Origin: Thermoguttaceae bacterium
Lineage (GTDB): Bacteria; Planctomycetota; Planctomycetia; Pirellulales; Thermoguttaceae
DNA length: 38,947 nt
Direction: 5' to 3'
NCBI GenBank assembly: GCA_028695965.1
Contig: JAQVHZ010000019.1
Location: forward strand, 1-38,947
Shown: positions 1 through 6,929 of the stretch, piece after piece
How positions within the stretch are numbered: position 1 is the stretch's first letter
Layout of the letters: each line of letters opens with the position of its first letter
Made by a program: the position numbers and the translations under genes
Notes under the pieces: model-generated
Seen by the model: the letters and a program-made list of their open reading frames with translations, nothing else
What the model was told of the DNA's origin: nothing
The model's database searches: none

Positions 1-221
1 AACCGGTTGTACTGGGGGCTTGTTCAGCAAAAATCTCACTGATTCGTTAATGTTTACGTTTTTTCTTCAAAAAATTCCTCCCGAAAATCGAAGGGGGAGC
101 AGAATGGGGTTTTTAGAACCTCCCTTGTGAAATATCGTCGGAATTTAGGACGCAAATTCCGAACCACATTGTAAATACTACCAAAAGGCGCTGGTAAAAT
201 CAAGCGCCGCAAGGAGTCGAA

Positions 222-254
222 ATGGGAATCAAACGCAAATTGGGGTTGCGATAA
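222..254 (+). CDS. possible 10-residue leader peptide
   Basis: A ten-codon frame (MGIKRKLGLR, then TAA) starts with ATG five bases after a strong AAGGAG ribosome-binding site at 211-216. A short inverted repeat lies before it (GGCGCT at 187-192 with AGCGCC at 203-208) and another after it (CCGGA at 272-276 with TCCGG at 288-292). No larger plus-strand gene follows within the next 500 bases, so its purpose is unclear. It may be a chance RBS-ATG pair or the start of a decayed gene. It resembles no known leader peptide. Confidence 0.2.
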   Translation: MGIKRKLGLR

Positions 255-709
255 CTAATCGTTAGTCGATTCCGGACGCTATTAAGTTCCGGTTCGACGA
301 CGTTTTTAAGTTTTCACGCAATTGGCTCGCGGCAGCGATGGGAACGAATCGATAACGCGCGCTTTTGTAGGAGCGTTCATTTTTTCTCCATGACGATTGT
401 TTGGCGAAAGGAACGCGCCTTTGTTCAATTGCCGATAAGCGCGCCGGCGAAATAGGCGTCAACAAGAAAGGTTCTTCTAAACGTCCGGCAAGATTAACCT
501 TGGCGTTCTTCGCCGCCGCTTCTATCGTAAACGAAAGCGCGGGCAAAAGCAAGAAATAATGTTAGAAATTTGAAAATAAAAAATATTTTTCGGCGGTCAG
601 CGGCGGAGAGACGCCACGAAAGCCCCGATTAGATTCTTTGTCAAGCGTTTGTCAGCGCCGAGGACGCATTTTCCTTTAAGAGCGCAAGAGACCAACGCCG
701 GATAAGCAT

Positions 710-749
710 ACAAAAGCGCCAACGACCCAGGGGCGGATCGTCGGCGCTT
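710..749 (-). terminator. probable terminator of the hemC-tkt transcript
   Basis: On the minus strand the arm AAGCGCC pairs with GGCGCTT, and the stem extends inward by ACGA/TCGT after one mismatch. The second arm runs into TTTTGT. It lies 25-65 bases past the transketolase stop codon. Confidence 0.6.
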
Positions 750-774
750 CGGAAAAGACTAGGCTCGGCTCGGT

Positions 775-2832
775 TCAACGCGCTTCGGCGATCGATTCTT
801 TCGCTAAGGCGACGACGTTGTCGACGGTGAAGCCGAAGTGTTCCATCAACTTAGCGGCGGGCGCGGAATCGCCGAAACTCGTCATGCCGAGGAACTTGCC
901 GGCGTCGCCGAGGAGTCTGCCCCAGCCGAGTTCGACGCCGAGTTCGACGCCGACACGCGCTTTCACTTCTTTTGGCAGGACCGATTCTCGATATTCCGCC
1001 GATTGGCGCGCGAAGAGTTCTAGGCACGGGGCGCTGACGACGCGCGCTTTCACGCCTTCTTCGCCGAGCTTGTCGGCGGCTTTCAGGCACAGGTCGACTT
1101 CGCTGCCGGTACCGATCAAGACGACGTCGGGCGTTCCTTCGCAGTCGGCGAGGACGTACGCGCCTTTGGCGACCCCGGACGCGGCGCCGTATCGCGTACG
1201 GTCGACAGTCGGGAGGTTCTGGCGCGTGAGGACCATGAGCGACGGCGTTTCCGTCAGGAGCATCGCGGCTTTGTACGCTTCCGAGACCTCGTTGGCGTCC
1301 GCAGGACGGAAGACGGCGACGTTGGGGATCGCGCGGCACGAGGCGAGGTGCTCGACCGGCTGGTGCGTCGGACCGTCTTCGCCGACCCCGATCGAGTCGT
1401 GCGTGAAGACGAAGAGGGTCGGGATCTTCATGAGCGCGGCTAGGCGGAGCATCGGGCGCAGGTAGTCGGCAAAGACGAAGAAGGTCGCGCAGTAGCCGCG
1501 CAAGCCGCTCAGGACCAAGCCGTTTGTGATCGCCGCCATCGCGTTTTCACGGACGCCGAAACGGATGTTGCGTCCGGCTTGTTTCGGCGCGAAGACGCCG
1601 GCGGCTTCGTCGTAGAGCCAGGTGTTGTTCGATGGCGTCAAGTCGGCGGAACCGCCAATCAGCCAGGGAATCCCTGCGGCGAGCCGGTTCAAGACTTTGC
1701 CGCTCGAGGCGCGGCTTGCCATTCCTTTTTCGTCGGCGGGGAACGGCTCGAGCGCTTTGTCCCAGTCTTGCGGAAGTTTGCCCGCGAAAATGAGGTCGAG
1801 CTCTGCGGCAAGTTCCGGATACGCCTCGCGGTAGCTTGCGAATTTAGCGTCCCAGGCGGCGGAAAGTTCCGGGCCGCGCTTGCCGAGATTCTGCGCAAAT
1901 TGCTGGTAGACGTCGTCGTCGCGCGCGAACTTAGCGTCAGGGTCCAAGCCGTAGAACGCCTTCGCGCCCGCGATTTCGTCGTCTCCGAGGGGCGCGCCGT
2001 GCGCGGAGGCTTTGCCTTCTTTAGTCGGCGCGCCGTAGGCGATCTTGCTCTTAACGATAATCAAGGTCGGGCGCTCATGTTCGGCTTCAAAGGCGTCGAA
2101 CGCCTGACGCAGAGCTGGCAGGTCGTTCACGTCTTCGACTTCGCGCACGTTCCAGGCGTACGCGGCGAACCGATCGGCGACCGATTCGGTAAACGCAAGT
2201 TCCGTGTCCCCTTCGATCGTGATTTTGTTCAGGTCGTAAATCCAGCAGAGATTCGACAATTGAAGGTGTCCGGCGAGGGACGCGGCTTCGGAAGACAGAC
2301 CTTCCATCATGCACCCGTCGCCGCAAAGCGCGTAGACGTTTGCGTCGAAAAGGTCGAACCCCGGCTTGTTGTACCGCGCCGCGAGCCAATTGTTTGCCAT
2401 CGCGAACCCGACGCTCGACGCGACTCCGGCGGCAAGCGGGCCGGTCGTCATCTCGACGCCGGCGACGTGCCCGTATTCCGGATGTCCGGCGCATCGCGAG
2501 CCGAGCTGACGGAACGTTTTCAGGTCGTCGAGGGTCACGGCGGGCTGGTCGGTCGGATTGCCGTCGTCGTCGAGCGCTTTGACGCCGGCGACGTGAAGGG
2601 TCGCGTAGATCAGCGTCGAGGCGTGTCCGATCGAAAGGATGAAGCGGTCCCTGCCGGGCCAATTCGGGCGGTTAGGATCGTACTTCATGCGCTCGTTATA
2701 GAGCAAGTACGCGATCGGGGAGAGCGCGACCGGCGTGCCCGGATGTCCGCTCTTCGCCGCTTGGACCGCGTCCATCGCCAAGGCGCGCATCGTGTCGATC
2801 GTCTTCTTTTCGCTAAGGGTCATCGATAGCAT
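775..2832 (-). CDS. tkt: transketolase
   Basis: Thiamine-diphosphate enzyme of the non-oxidative pentose phosphate pathway. It moves two-carbon ketol units between sugar phosphates in the cytosol. At 685 residues it has the normal full length. Visible family landmarks are SGHPGTP near residue 28, GHASTLIYATLH near 68, the TPP/metal motif GDGCMMEG with downstream DLNK, HGAP in the substrate loop, GGSADL near 390, and GVGEDGPTHQPVEH in the pyrimidine domain. The frame opens MLSMTLSEKK, and either Met could be the start because the upstream AAGAAAG is a weak ribosome-binding site. It lies 62 bases downstream of hemC on the same strand, so the two are probably co-transcribed. No other pentose phosphate gene is adjacent. 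Confidence 0.97.
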   Translation of the reverse strand: MLSMTLSEKKTIDTMRALAMDAVQAAKSGHPGTPVALSPIAYLLYNERMKYDPNRPNWPGRDRFILSIGHASTLIYATLHVAGVKALDDDGNPTDQPAVTLDDLKTFRQLGSRCAGHPEYGHVAGVEMTTGPLAAGVASSVGFAMANNWLAARYNKPGFDLFDANVYALCGDGCMMEGLSSEAASLAGHLQLSNLCWIYDLNKITIEGDTELAFTESVADRFAAYAWNVREVEDVNDLPALRQAFDAFEAEHERPTLIIVKSKIAYGAPTKEGKASAHGAPLGDDEIAGAKAFYGLDPDAKFARDDDVYQQFAQNLGKRGPELSAAWDAKFASYREAYPELAAELDLIFAGKLPQDWDKALEPFPADEKGMASRASSGKVLNRLAAGIPWLIGGSADLTPSNNTWLYDEAAGVFAPKQAGRNIRFGVRENAMAAITNGLVLSGLRGYCATFFVFADYLRPMLRLAALMKIPTLFVFTHDSIGVGEDGPTHQPVEHLASCRAIPNVAVFRPADANEVSEAYKAAMLLTETPSLMVLTRQNLPTVDRTRYGAASGVAKGAYVLADCEGTPDVVLIGTGSEVDLCLKAADKLGEEGVKARVVSAPCLELFARQSAEYRESVLPKEVKARVGVELGVELGWGRLLGDAGKFLGMTSFGDSAPAAKLMEHFGFTVDNVVALAKESIAEAR

Positions 2833-2894
2833 TTTTAGGTCTTTCTTGGTTAAAATACGAATATGCCGCGTCAGTTTCGCCTTGTCGGAACGGC

Positions 2895-3947
2895 TTAACG
2901 CGATTCAGGGGTTCGTTTACGTAATTGTTCGCTGCGTTCGCAGCGAACGCGTCGGATCTCGTCGACGAGTTCGGTCGCGCCTTGGTCGAGGAGCGCTCGC
3001 GCGGCGCCTTTTCCGAGCATTTCGGCGAGCTTCTTTTGCGTCTCGAAGGGCAGGGGACCGTCGAATTTGTTCGGGTCGAAGATTTGGACGGAGGTCGTCG
3101 AGAACGACTGGAGCCCGTCAAAAGAAAGGATCTGCGCGTCGAGCGCGAGCAGCTCGAAGTCGTCTTCCAAATCGAGACGTCTTCCATACGCGCCGACGGG
3201 GATCAGACAGCCCCCTTGAAGTTCGGCGAGGAGCGCGCGCTCGGCGAGCACGCTCAAAAATGCGCTCCGGTCGATCAGCTTTTCGACCTGTTTGATCGTT
3301 TCCGGGTCGTCGTCGCGCGTTTCGAGCCCAAGCGCGCCTTGACCGACCGCGGGCAGGAAGTCGGGCCGTTCCAAGTAGGACGTGATTCGGTCGGCGGCGT
3401 CAAGCCGTTCCAAGCCGGCGGACGCCAAGACGAGCGCGTCGTACTCGCCGTCGTCCAACTTGCGCAGCCGCGTCCCGACGTTGCCGCGAATATCGCGGAC
3501 GTCCCACACGGGCGCTTTGGCGTCAGGATAGAGCTTAGCGGCGTAGCGCAGCGCCATGCTCTTGCGGCGCATGCTGCTCGTGCCGAGGACGGCGCCCACG
3601 GGCAGTTCGTCGATCGACGCGTATTTATTCGAGACGAACGCGTCCCGACAGTCGGCGCGCTCGGGCGCCGCGACGAGACGCAGACCCGGTATCTTTTCGA
3701 TCGGAAGGTCTTTTAAGCTGTGAACGGCGACGTCGATTTCGTTGTTGAGCAGCGCGCGCTGGATCTCTTTGGTAAAGACGCCTTGCGCGCCGATATTGAC
3801 GATCACCTCGGACCGATCGACGTCCCCGCTCGTCGCGATCTTCACGATCTTGACGTTGGCGCCATTTTTTTCCAGGGCTTCGCGCGTCCAGTTCGCCTGC
3901 CAGAGCGCAAGCTCGCTGGGGCGCGTTCCTAATCGGATGGTTTTCAT
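2895..3947 (-). CDS. hemC: hydroxymethylbilane synthase (porphobilinogen deaminase)
   Basis: Condenses four porphobilinogens into hydroxymethylbilane during tetrapyrrole biosynthesis. The N-terminus IRLGTRPSELALWQA, the segment HSLKDLP with catalytic Asp80, GTSSMRR near 122, and RGNVGTRL near 154 are all family hallmarks. Cys247 in LQGGCLIPVGA is the expected attachment site of the dipyrromethane cofactor. At 350 residues it is somewhat longer than the usual ~310, and the extra length is in an Arg/Glu-rich C-terminal tail. It lies between a DUF1080 gene and tkt on the same strand, with no other haem gene nearby. I see no strong ribosome-binding site before the ATG. Confidence 0.97.
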   Translation of the reverse strand: MKTIRLGTRPSELALWQANWTREALEKNGANVKIVKIATSGDVDRSEVIVNIGAQGVFTKEIQRALLNNEIDVAVHSLKDLPIEKIPGLRLVAAPERADCRDAFVSNKYASIDELPVGAVLGTSSMRRKSMALRYAAKLYPDAKAPVWDVRDIRGNVGTRLRKLDDGEYDALVLASAGLERLDAADRITSYLERPDFLPAVGQGALGLETRDDDPETIKQVEKLIDRSAFLSVLAERALLAELQGGCLIPVGAYGRRLDLEDDFELLALDAQILSFDGLQSFSTTSVQIFDPNKFDGPLPFETQKKLAEMLGKGAARALLDQGATELVDEIRRVRCERSEQLRKRTPESR

Positions 3948-4031
3948 AAAATCTATTGACGAATTTCAGAGTTCAGAGAGAGGGAAAGGCGCGACGCCGC
4001 GCGCCGCGCCGGACCGCATAAGGCGCGGCGC

Positions 4032-4748
4032 TCAGAATTTCTTCAAGTAGATATTTTTCACTTCCATGCGCATGCCGCCCTCGCCGACATGGAGCTGCCA
4101 GCCAAGGACGCCGCTCTTGCGGCGGACGTCGTCGGAATCTTCGTCGACGAAGACGCTCGTTACTTGCCCGTTGATCTTGTGGACGAAGACGAACCCCTTG
4201 GCGACGACTTCATAATGGTTCCAGTCTTCGATCTTGACGTTGGCGCGGATCTCTTCGGGCGTCGCAAATCGGGCGACCTCTTCAATCACGCCTTCCGGCG
4301 TTACGCGGCTGACCGTGCCGAGGTTCGCTAAGATACCGCGGAGCGCTTCGCCGTACATGATGCCGCTGTAGGTCGCTTCGCCGTCGAAGTCGGCTTGGTA
4401 GCCGCCCAGTCGGAATTTTTCCGGTCCTTCGAGGAACCAGCCGCGGTAATAGAGTCCGGAGTTGCCCCAGTTGCTGATTTTGAAGTCGAACTTGATCGCG
4501 AAGTCGCCGAGATCTTGGTCCTCGACGTAGTAGAGCGCCTGGTTTTGCGTGATCTTCTTGTCCGAGTCGTTCGTTTGGCCGACGATGCAGCCGTCTTCGA
4601 CGGACCAGAGATTCAGATCGCCCGCCCAGCCGGTAAGGTCTTTTCCATTGAAGATAGAGACGAATCCGTCGTCTTGTGCGGAAGCGGTTGCAGAGACGGC
4701 GGCGATTAAGATCGCGGCAAGGAGAGAAAGAAACGTAATCTTTTTCAT
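4032..4748 (-). CDS. secreted DUF1080 (3-keto-disaccharide hydrolase-like) protein
   Basis: 238 residues with a clear Sec signal peptide (Lys-Lys, then a hydrophobic run ending SATASA at about residue 24). The mature part starts GFVSIFNGKDLTGW, the typical opening of DUF1080, a concanavalin-like beta-sandwich domain abundant in Planctomycetota. Further family features are SNWGNSGLYYRG near 93 and the closing segment MRMEVKNIYLKK. Some DUF1080 members hydrolyse 3-keto-glycosides or bind glycans. The substrate here cannot be read from the sequence. It starts 45 bases after the LRR lipoprotein stop, and hemC follows after 84 bases, so it probably belongs to the transcript started at about 6430. 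Confidence 0.88.
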   Translation of the reverse strand: MKKITFLSLLAAILIAAVSATASAQDDGFVSIFNGKDLTGWAGDLNLWSVEDGCIVGQTNDSDKKITQNQALYYVEDQDLGDFAIKFDFKISNWGNSGLYYRGWFLEGPEKFRLGGYQADFDGEATYSGIMYGEALRGILANLGTVSRVTPEGVIEEVARFATPEEIRANVKIEDWNHYEVVAKGFVFVHKINGQVTSVFVDEDSDDVRRKSGVLGWQLHVGEGGMRMEVKNIYLKKF

Positions 4749-4793
4749 AATGTCGATTCCTTATAAGAGGGGGATTGTGCTTAGGGAACGGAA

Positions 4794-5738
4794 TTAATTT
4801 TCCGGCTGCGAGACCACGACGCAGTTAGGGAGCGCTTCTCGGAGCGCGTTCGCGCCGGTTTCGGTTACGCCGCTGCGCGTGATATGGATCTTTTCGAGCT
4901 TCGTCAACTTAGCGAGTTCCAGAACGCTGGCGTCGTCGAGCGTCGAGCGACCGACGTGCAGGAAGGTCAAGTTCGAGAACGCGGCGATATTCGCGGCGGA
5001 CGCGGGCGAGATTCCGGCGTCGTCTAAGTTGAGCCAGGTCAGGCGGTCGGCGAGGGGCAGAAGCTTTTCGACCCCGGCGTCGCCGACGTTCGTTTGGTAG
5101 AGATTAAGTTTAGTAAGCGCGGGAAACGATCGGGCCAGGTCGACAAGCCCAAATTCGTTCGCCGCGTCGATCGCGGAGCCGCTGATATCGAGATCGACGA
5201 GCGACTTGGACTCAGCGAGCGTTTTCAACGCAAAGGAGGGGAATTCTGCGGCGTCTTCGGCGCTGCGGAGCCCTTGGAGACGAATTTTCTTGACGGTCGG
5301 CTTCGTCATGACGGCGCGGAAGGCGTCGGCGGCGTCCGGCTCAAGCGTGGTTTCGATCCAAAGAAATTCTGTCAGCTGTGGGATTGCGGCGAATGTTTCG
5401 AGCGCGCCTTTGGTCAGCAAACCTTTGCCGCGAACGACTTTCACGTTTTGCCATTGTTCGAGCTCGGCGCTCGGCGTTCCGGCAAAGCCTGCGATTTCAG
5501 AAAGGTCGACGGAGACGCCTTTGGCGTCGAATTTCGGCTGCGCCGTAACGACGGGCGGCGTCGGTTCCTCGGACGTCGGTCCCGCAGGAGCCGGTTGTTC
5601 AAACGTCGCCGTCGTCTCGTCCGTCAGGTCCGACGGGTCGGAAACGACGTTGGAATCGTTCGAACGTCCGCATCCGAACGTCAAGAACGCCGATAACATC
5701 AAAGCGGAGAATGCGTAAGAAAATCGGGAGAACGACAT
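4794..5738 (-). CDS. leucine-rich-repeat lipoprotein
   Basis: About 314 residues. The signal sequence ends in the lipobox LTFGC, so it is probably an anchored lipoprotein. A Ser/Thr/Pro/Glu-rich linker follows, and then from roughly residue 120 come irregular leucine-rich repeats, for example LTKLNLYQTNVGDAGVEKL and LTWLNLDDAGISPASAANI, of the plant/ribonuclease-inhibitor style common in planctomycete surface proteins. Such repeats usually bind other proteins, and no catalytic motif is visible. The frame can begin at 5753, where ATGA overlaps the previous gene's stop. An AGGAG at 5749-5745 lies seven bases before the ATG at 5738, which I prefer as the start. Confidence 0.85.
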   Translation of the reverse strand: MSFSRFSYAFSALMLSAFLTFGCGRSNDSNVVSDPSDLTDETTATFEQPAPAGPTSEEPTPPVVTAQPKFDAKGVSVDLSEIAGFAGTPSAELEQWQNVKVVRGKGLLTKGALETFAAIPQLTEFLWIETTLEPDAADAFRAVMTKPTVKKIRLQGLRSAEDAAEFPSFALKTLAESKSLVDLDISGSAIDAANEFGLVDLARSFPALTKLNLYQTNVGDAGVEKLLPLADRLTWLNLDDAGISPASAANIAAFSNLTFLHVGRSTLDDASVLELAKLTKLEKIHITRSGVTETGANALREALPNCVVVSQPEN

Positions 5739-5744
5739 AAGCAC

Positions 5745-5749
5745 GCTCC
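5745..5749 (-). promoter_or_regulatory. ribosome-binding site deciding the LRR lipoprotein start
   Basis: On the minus strand the bases read ATG AGGAG CGTGCTT ATG. The AGGAG falls inside the codons after the first ATG (5753) and is spaced seven bases before the second ATG (5738). This favours the downstream start and leaves a gap of 11 bases after the upstream gene, not an overlap. Confidence 0.6.
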
Positions 5750-6352
5750 TCATTCAGTCGGTTCTTCTGCGGCAGTTTCTTCGACAGTCGGTTCTTCAGC
5801 TGTTGGTTCTTCGACGGTCGGTTCTTCAGCGACAGTTTCTTCAACAGCCGGTTCTTCGACAGCCGGTTCTTCTGTGACAGTTTCTTCAACGGCTGGCTCT
5901 TCAGCTGTCGGTTCTTCAGCAGTAGTTTCTTCAACGGTCGGTTCTTCGACGGTCGGTTCTTCGACAGTTTCTTCAACAGCCGGCTCTTCAACGACAGTAT
6001 CTTCAACGACGGGTTCTTCAACGCTGTTCGTCGTCATTTGCGCGCGCTTGAGCCTTTCCTCTTCTTCTTCCGCCTTTACTGCTTGGGCAAGTTCGACTTC
6101 TCGCCCTTGCGAGATGTAGAGACTGCTGCGCGTCAGCCTCCTGACTTCGTTCCTAATGGAACATTCTTTCGGTTCCATTTCCCAGTCGACCGGAAAAGCG
6201 TTGGGCAGATCCTCGATGACGGGAAGGTGATCGATCGTTTCGCCATAGTCCGAAAAAGAAAGTTCGGGCTTTTCCTTGCAGCCGACCGCGGCAAGGCACG
6301 ACAAAAGACATACGCCAAAGAACAAGCGCAGGCTCGCAGTATGTTTCAACAT
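5750..6352 (-). CDS. lipoprotein with a C-terminal Glu/Pro/Val tandem-repeat tail
   Basis: 200 residues. The signal peptide ends at a lipobox (LAAVGC, Cys25). Residues 26-105 form a unique acidic, partly helical segment. From about 110 to the end the protein is a nearly pure run of short EEP-[AT]-VEE units with TVEE/TAEE variants, encoded by imperfect 15-18 base DNA repeats. The tail is highly acidic and probably extended, which fits a spacer in the periplasm or at the surface, or a region that binds cations. I do not recognise the N-terminal part. It is the first gene after the promoter at 6433-6461 and its stop touches the start region of the LRR lipoprotein, so the two are probably translated together. 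Confidence 0.75.
   Translation of the reverse strand: MLKHTASLRLFFGVCLLSCLAAVGCKEKPELSFSDYGETIDHLPVIEDLPNAFPVDWEMEPKECSIRNEVRRLTRSSLYISQGREVELAQAVKAEEEEERLKRAQMTTNSVEEPVVEDTVVEEPAVEETVEEPTVEEPTVEETTAEEPTAEEPAVEETVTEEPAVEEPAVEETVAEEPTVEEPTAEEPTVEETAAEEPTE
5756..6015. repeat. coding tandem repeat (short GAAGAACCG-GTC-type units)
   Basis: Imperfect short repeats, read on the plus strand as variants of GGTTCTTC followed by AACAGCC, GACGGTC or AGCTGTC. They encode the Glu/Pro/Val tail of the lipoprotein. Units differ by single substitutions and by insertion or loss of a TTTCTTC unit, as expected of a tract that grows and shrinks by slippage. Confidence 0.8.
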
Positions 6353-6432
6353 TGGGAAATCTCGTTAGGGTTACGGGTGGTCTAAAAACGCCGATCTTTT
6401 CCTGACGACGATACGTCGGAACTCAAGAGGTC

Positions 6433-6461
6433 ATTATATAGGGAATTGAATTTATCTTCAA
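6433..6461 (-). promoter_or_regulatory. sigma70-like promoter of the minus-strand lipoprotein-hemC-tkt run
   Basis: On the minus strand TTGAAG (6461-6456), a 17-base spacer, then a perfect TATAAT (6438-6433). It lies about 80 bases before the repeat-lipoprotein start at 6352. Confidence 0.65.
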
Positions 6462-6710
6462 CAACTCGACAAGAAATTTTTTCGGGAGGGGCGCCGACGC
6501 CAAGTTGACCAATTTGCTGGACCGGTCGGCTCGAACGCGGGAACAACAAAAGCGCGATCGGAAAAGACGCTTCTCCTTATCCTCCTACCATTTTAATAGG
6601 TTTGCATTCAAGAAATACCGAAATATATGCGTTAATGCGCATAATTGATATATCTTTATTAAACGCCCTAAAAAAATATTCTAATATTCTAATTGTTTCG
6701 TGAAAAAAGA

Positions 6711-6738
6711 TGACTTTTCACTTCTTCAATAGTATAAT
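6711..6738 (+). promoter_or_regulatory. candidate promoter for the kinase gene
   Basis: TGACTT at 6711-6716, a 16-base spacer and a consensus TATAAT at 6733-6738. The transcript would carry the small ORF at 6765 and the kinase at 6930. Confidence 0.5.
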
Positions 6739-6764
6739 AGGGAACAGCGGGGTATTTTTGCGCC

Positions 6765-6908
6765 ATGGCAGAAAGGCCTCGCCGACGCCGTATCGCGCGA
6801 TCAGCGCGTTTTTTAGTTAGCATTTTTTGCGCAGGCAGTTTTATGCGTTCTGCGAGCGGAACGGATTTGGTCGAGGCCGAACCCGACGACGACGCACGAA
6901 CCGCATAA
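6765..6908 (+). CDS. possible small basic/hydrophobic protein
   Basis: 47 codons from ATG to TAA. The N-terminus is strongly basic (RPRRRR), followed by a short hydrophobic stretch (FLVSIFCAGSF) and then an acidic tail, which resembles a signal peptide or a small membrane protein. It sits between a good promoter and the kinase gene, 21 bases before the kinase start. There is no clear ribosome-binding site, so it may not be translated. I recognise no family. Confidence 0.3.
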   Translation: MAERPRRRRIARSARFLVSIFCAGSFMRSASGTDLVEAEPDDDARTA

Positions 6909-6929
6909 ACAACAAGGGAAATTCAGCAC

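Larger units (their letters stand above)
1..774. other. non-coding region downstream of tkt
   Basis: No convincing gene is visible. It contains an 8-bp inverted repeat (CGGAATTT at 139-146 with AAATTCCG at 154-161), the mini-ORF at 222-254, and the probable tkt terminator at 710-749. A 96-codon minus-strand open frame at 262-552 begins with TTG and has no recognisable domain. I do not call it a gene. Confidence 0.5.
6353..6929. other. divergent intergenic region before the kinase gene
   Basis: Holds the minus-strand promoter at 6433-6461, the plus-strand promoter at 6711-6738, and a possible small ORF at 6765-6908. The middle (about 6590-6740) is AT-rich with several ATATTCTAAT-like runs. 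A 15-base GC-rich block, AGGGGCGCCGACGCC at 6487-6501, recurs exactly at 25087-25101. Confidence 0.6.

Noticed and set aside
262-552. Minus-strand 96-codon frame in the first intergenic region
   Set aside because: It begins with TTG, has no ribosome-binding site and no recognisable domain.
1579-2829. Long plus-strand open frame (416 codons) opposite transketolase
   Set aside because: It is an antisense shadow of a strongly supported gene, with an Arg/Val/Gly-rich translation and no family features. High GC at third positions keeps the opposite strand open.
5756-6015. Repetitive tract considered as a CRISPR array
   Set aside because: Repeats are short, imperfect, without unique spacers, and in frame within a lipoprotein gene.
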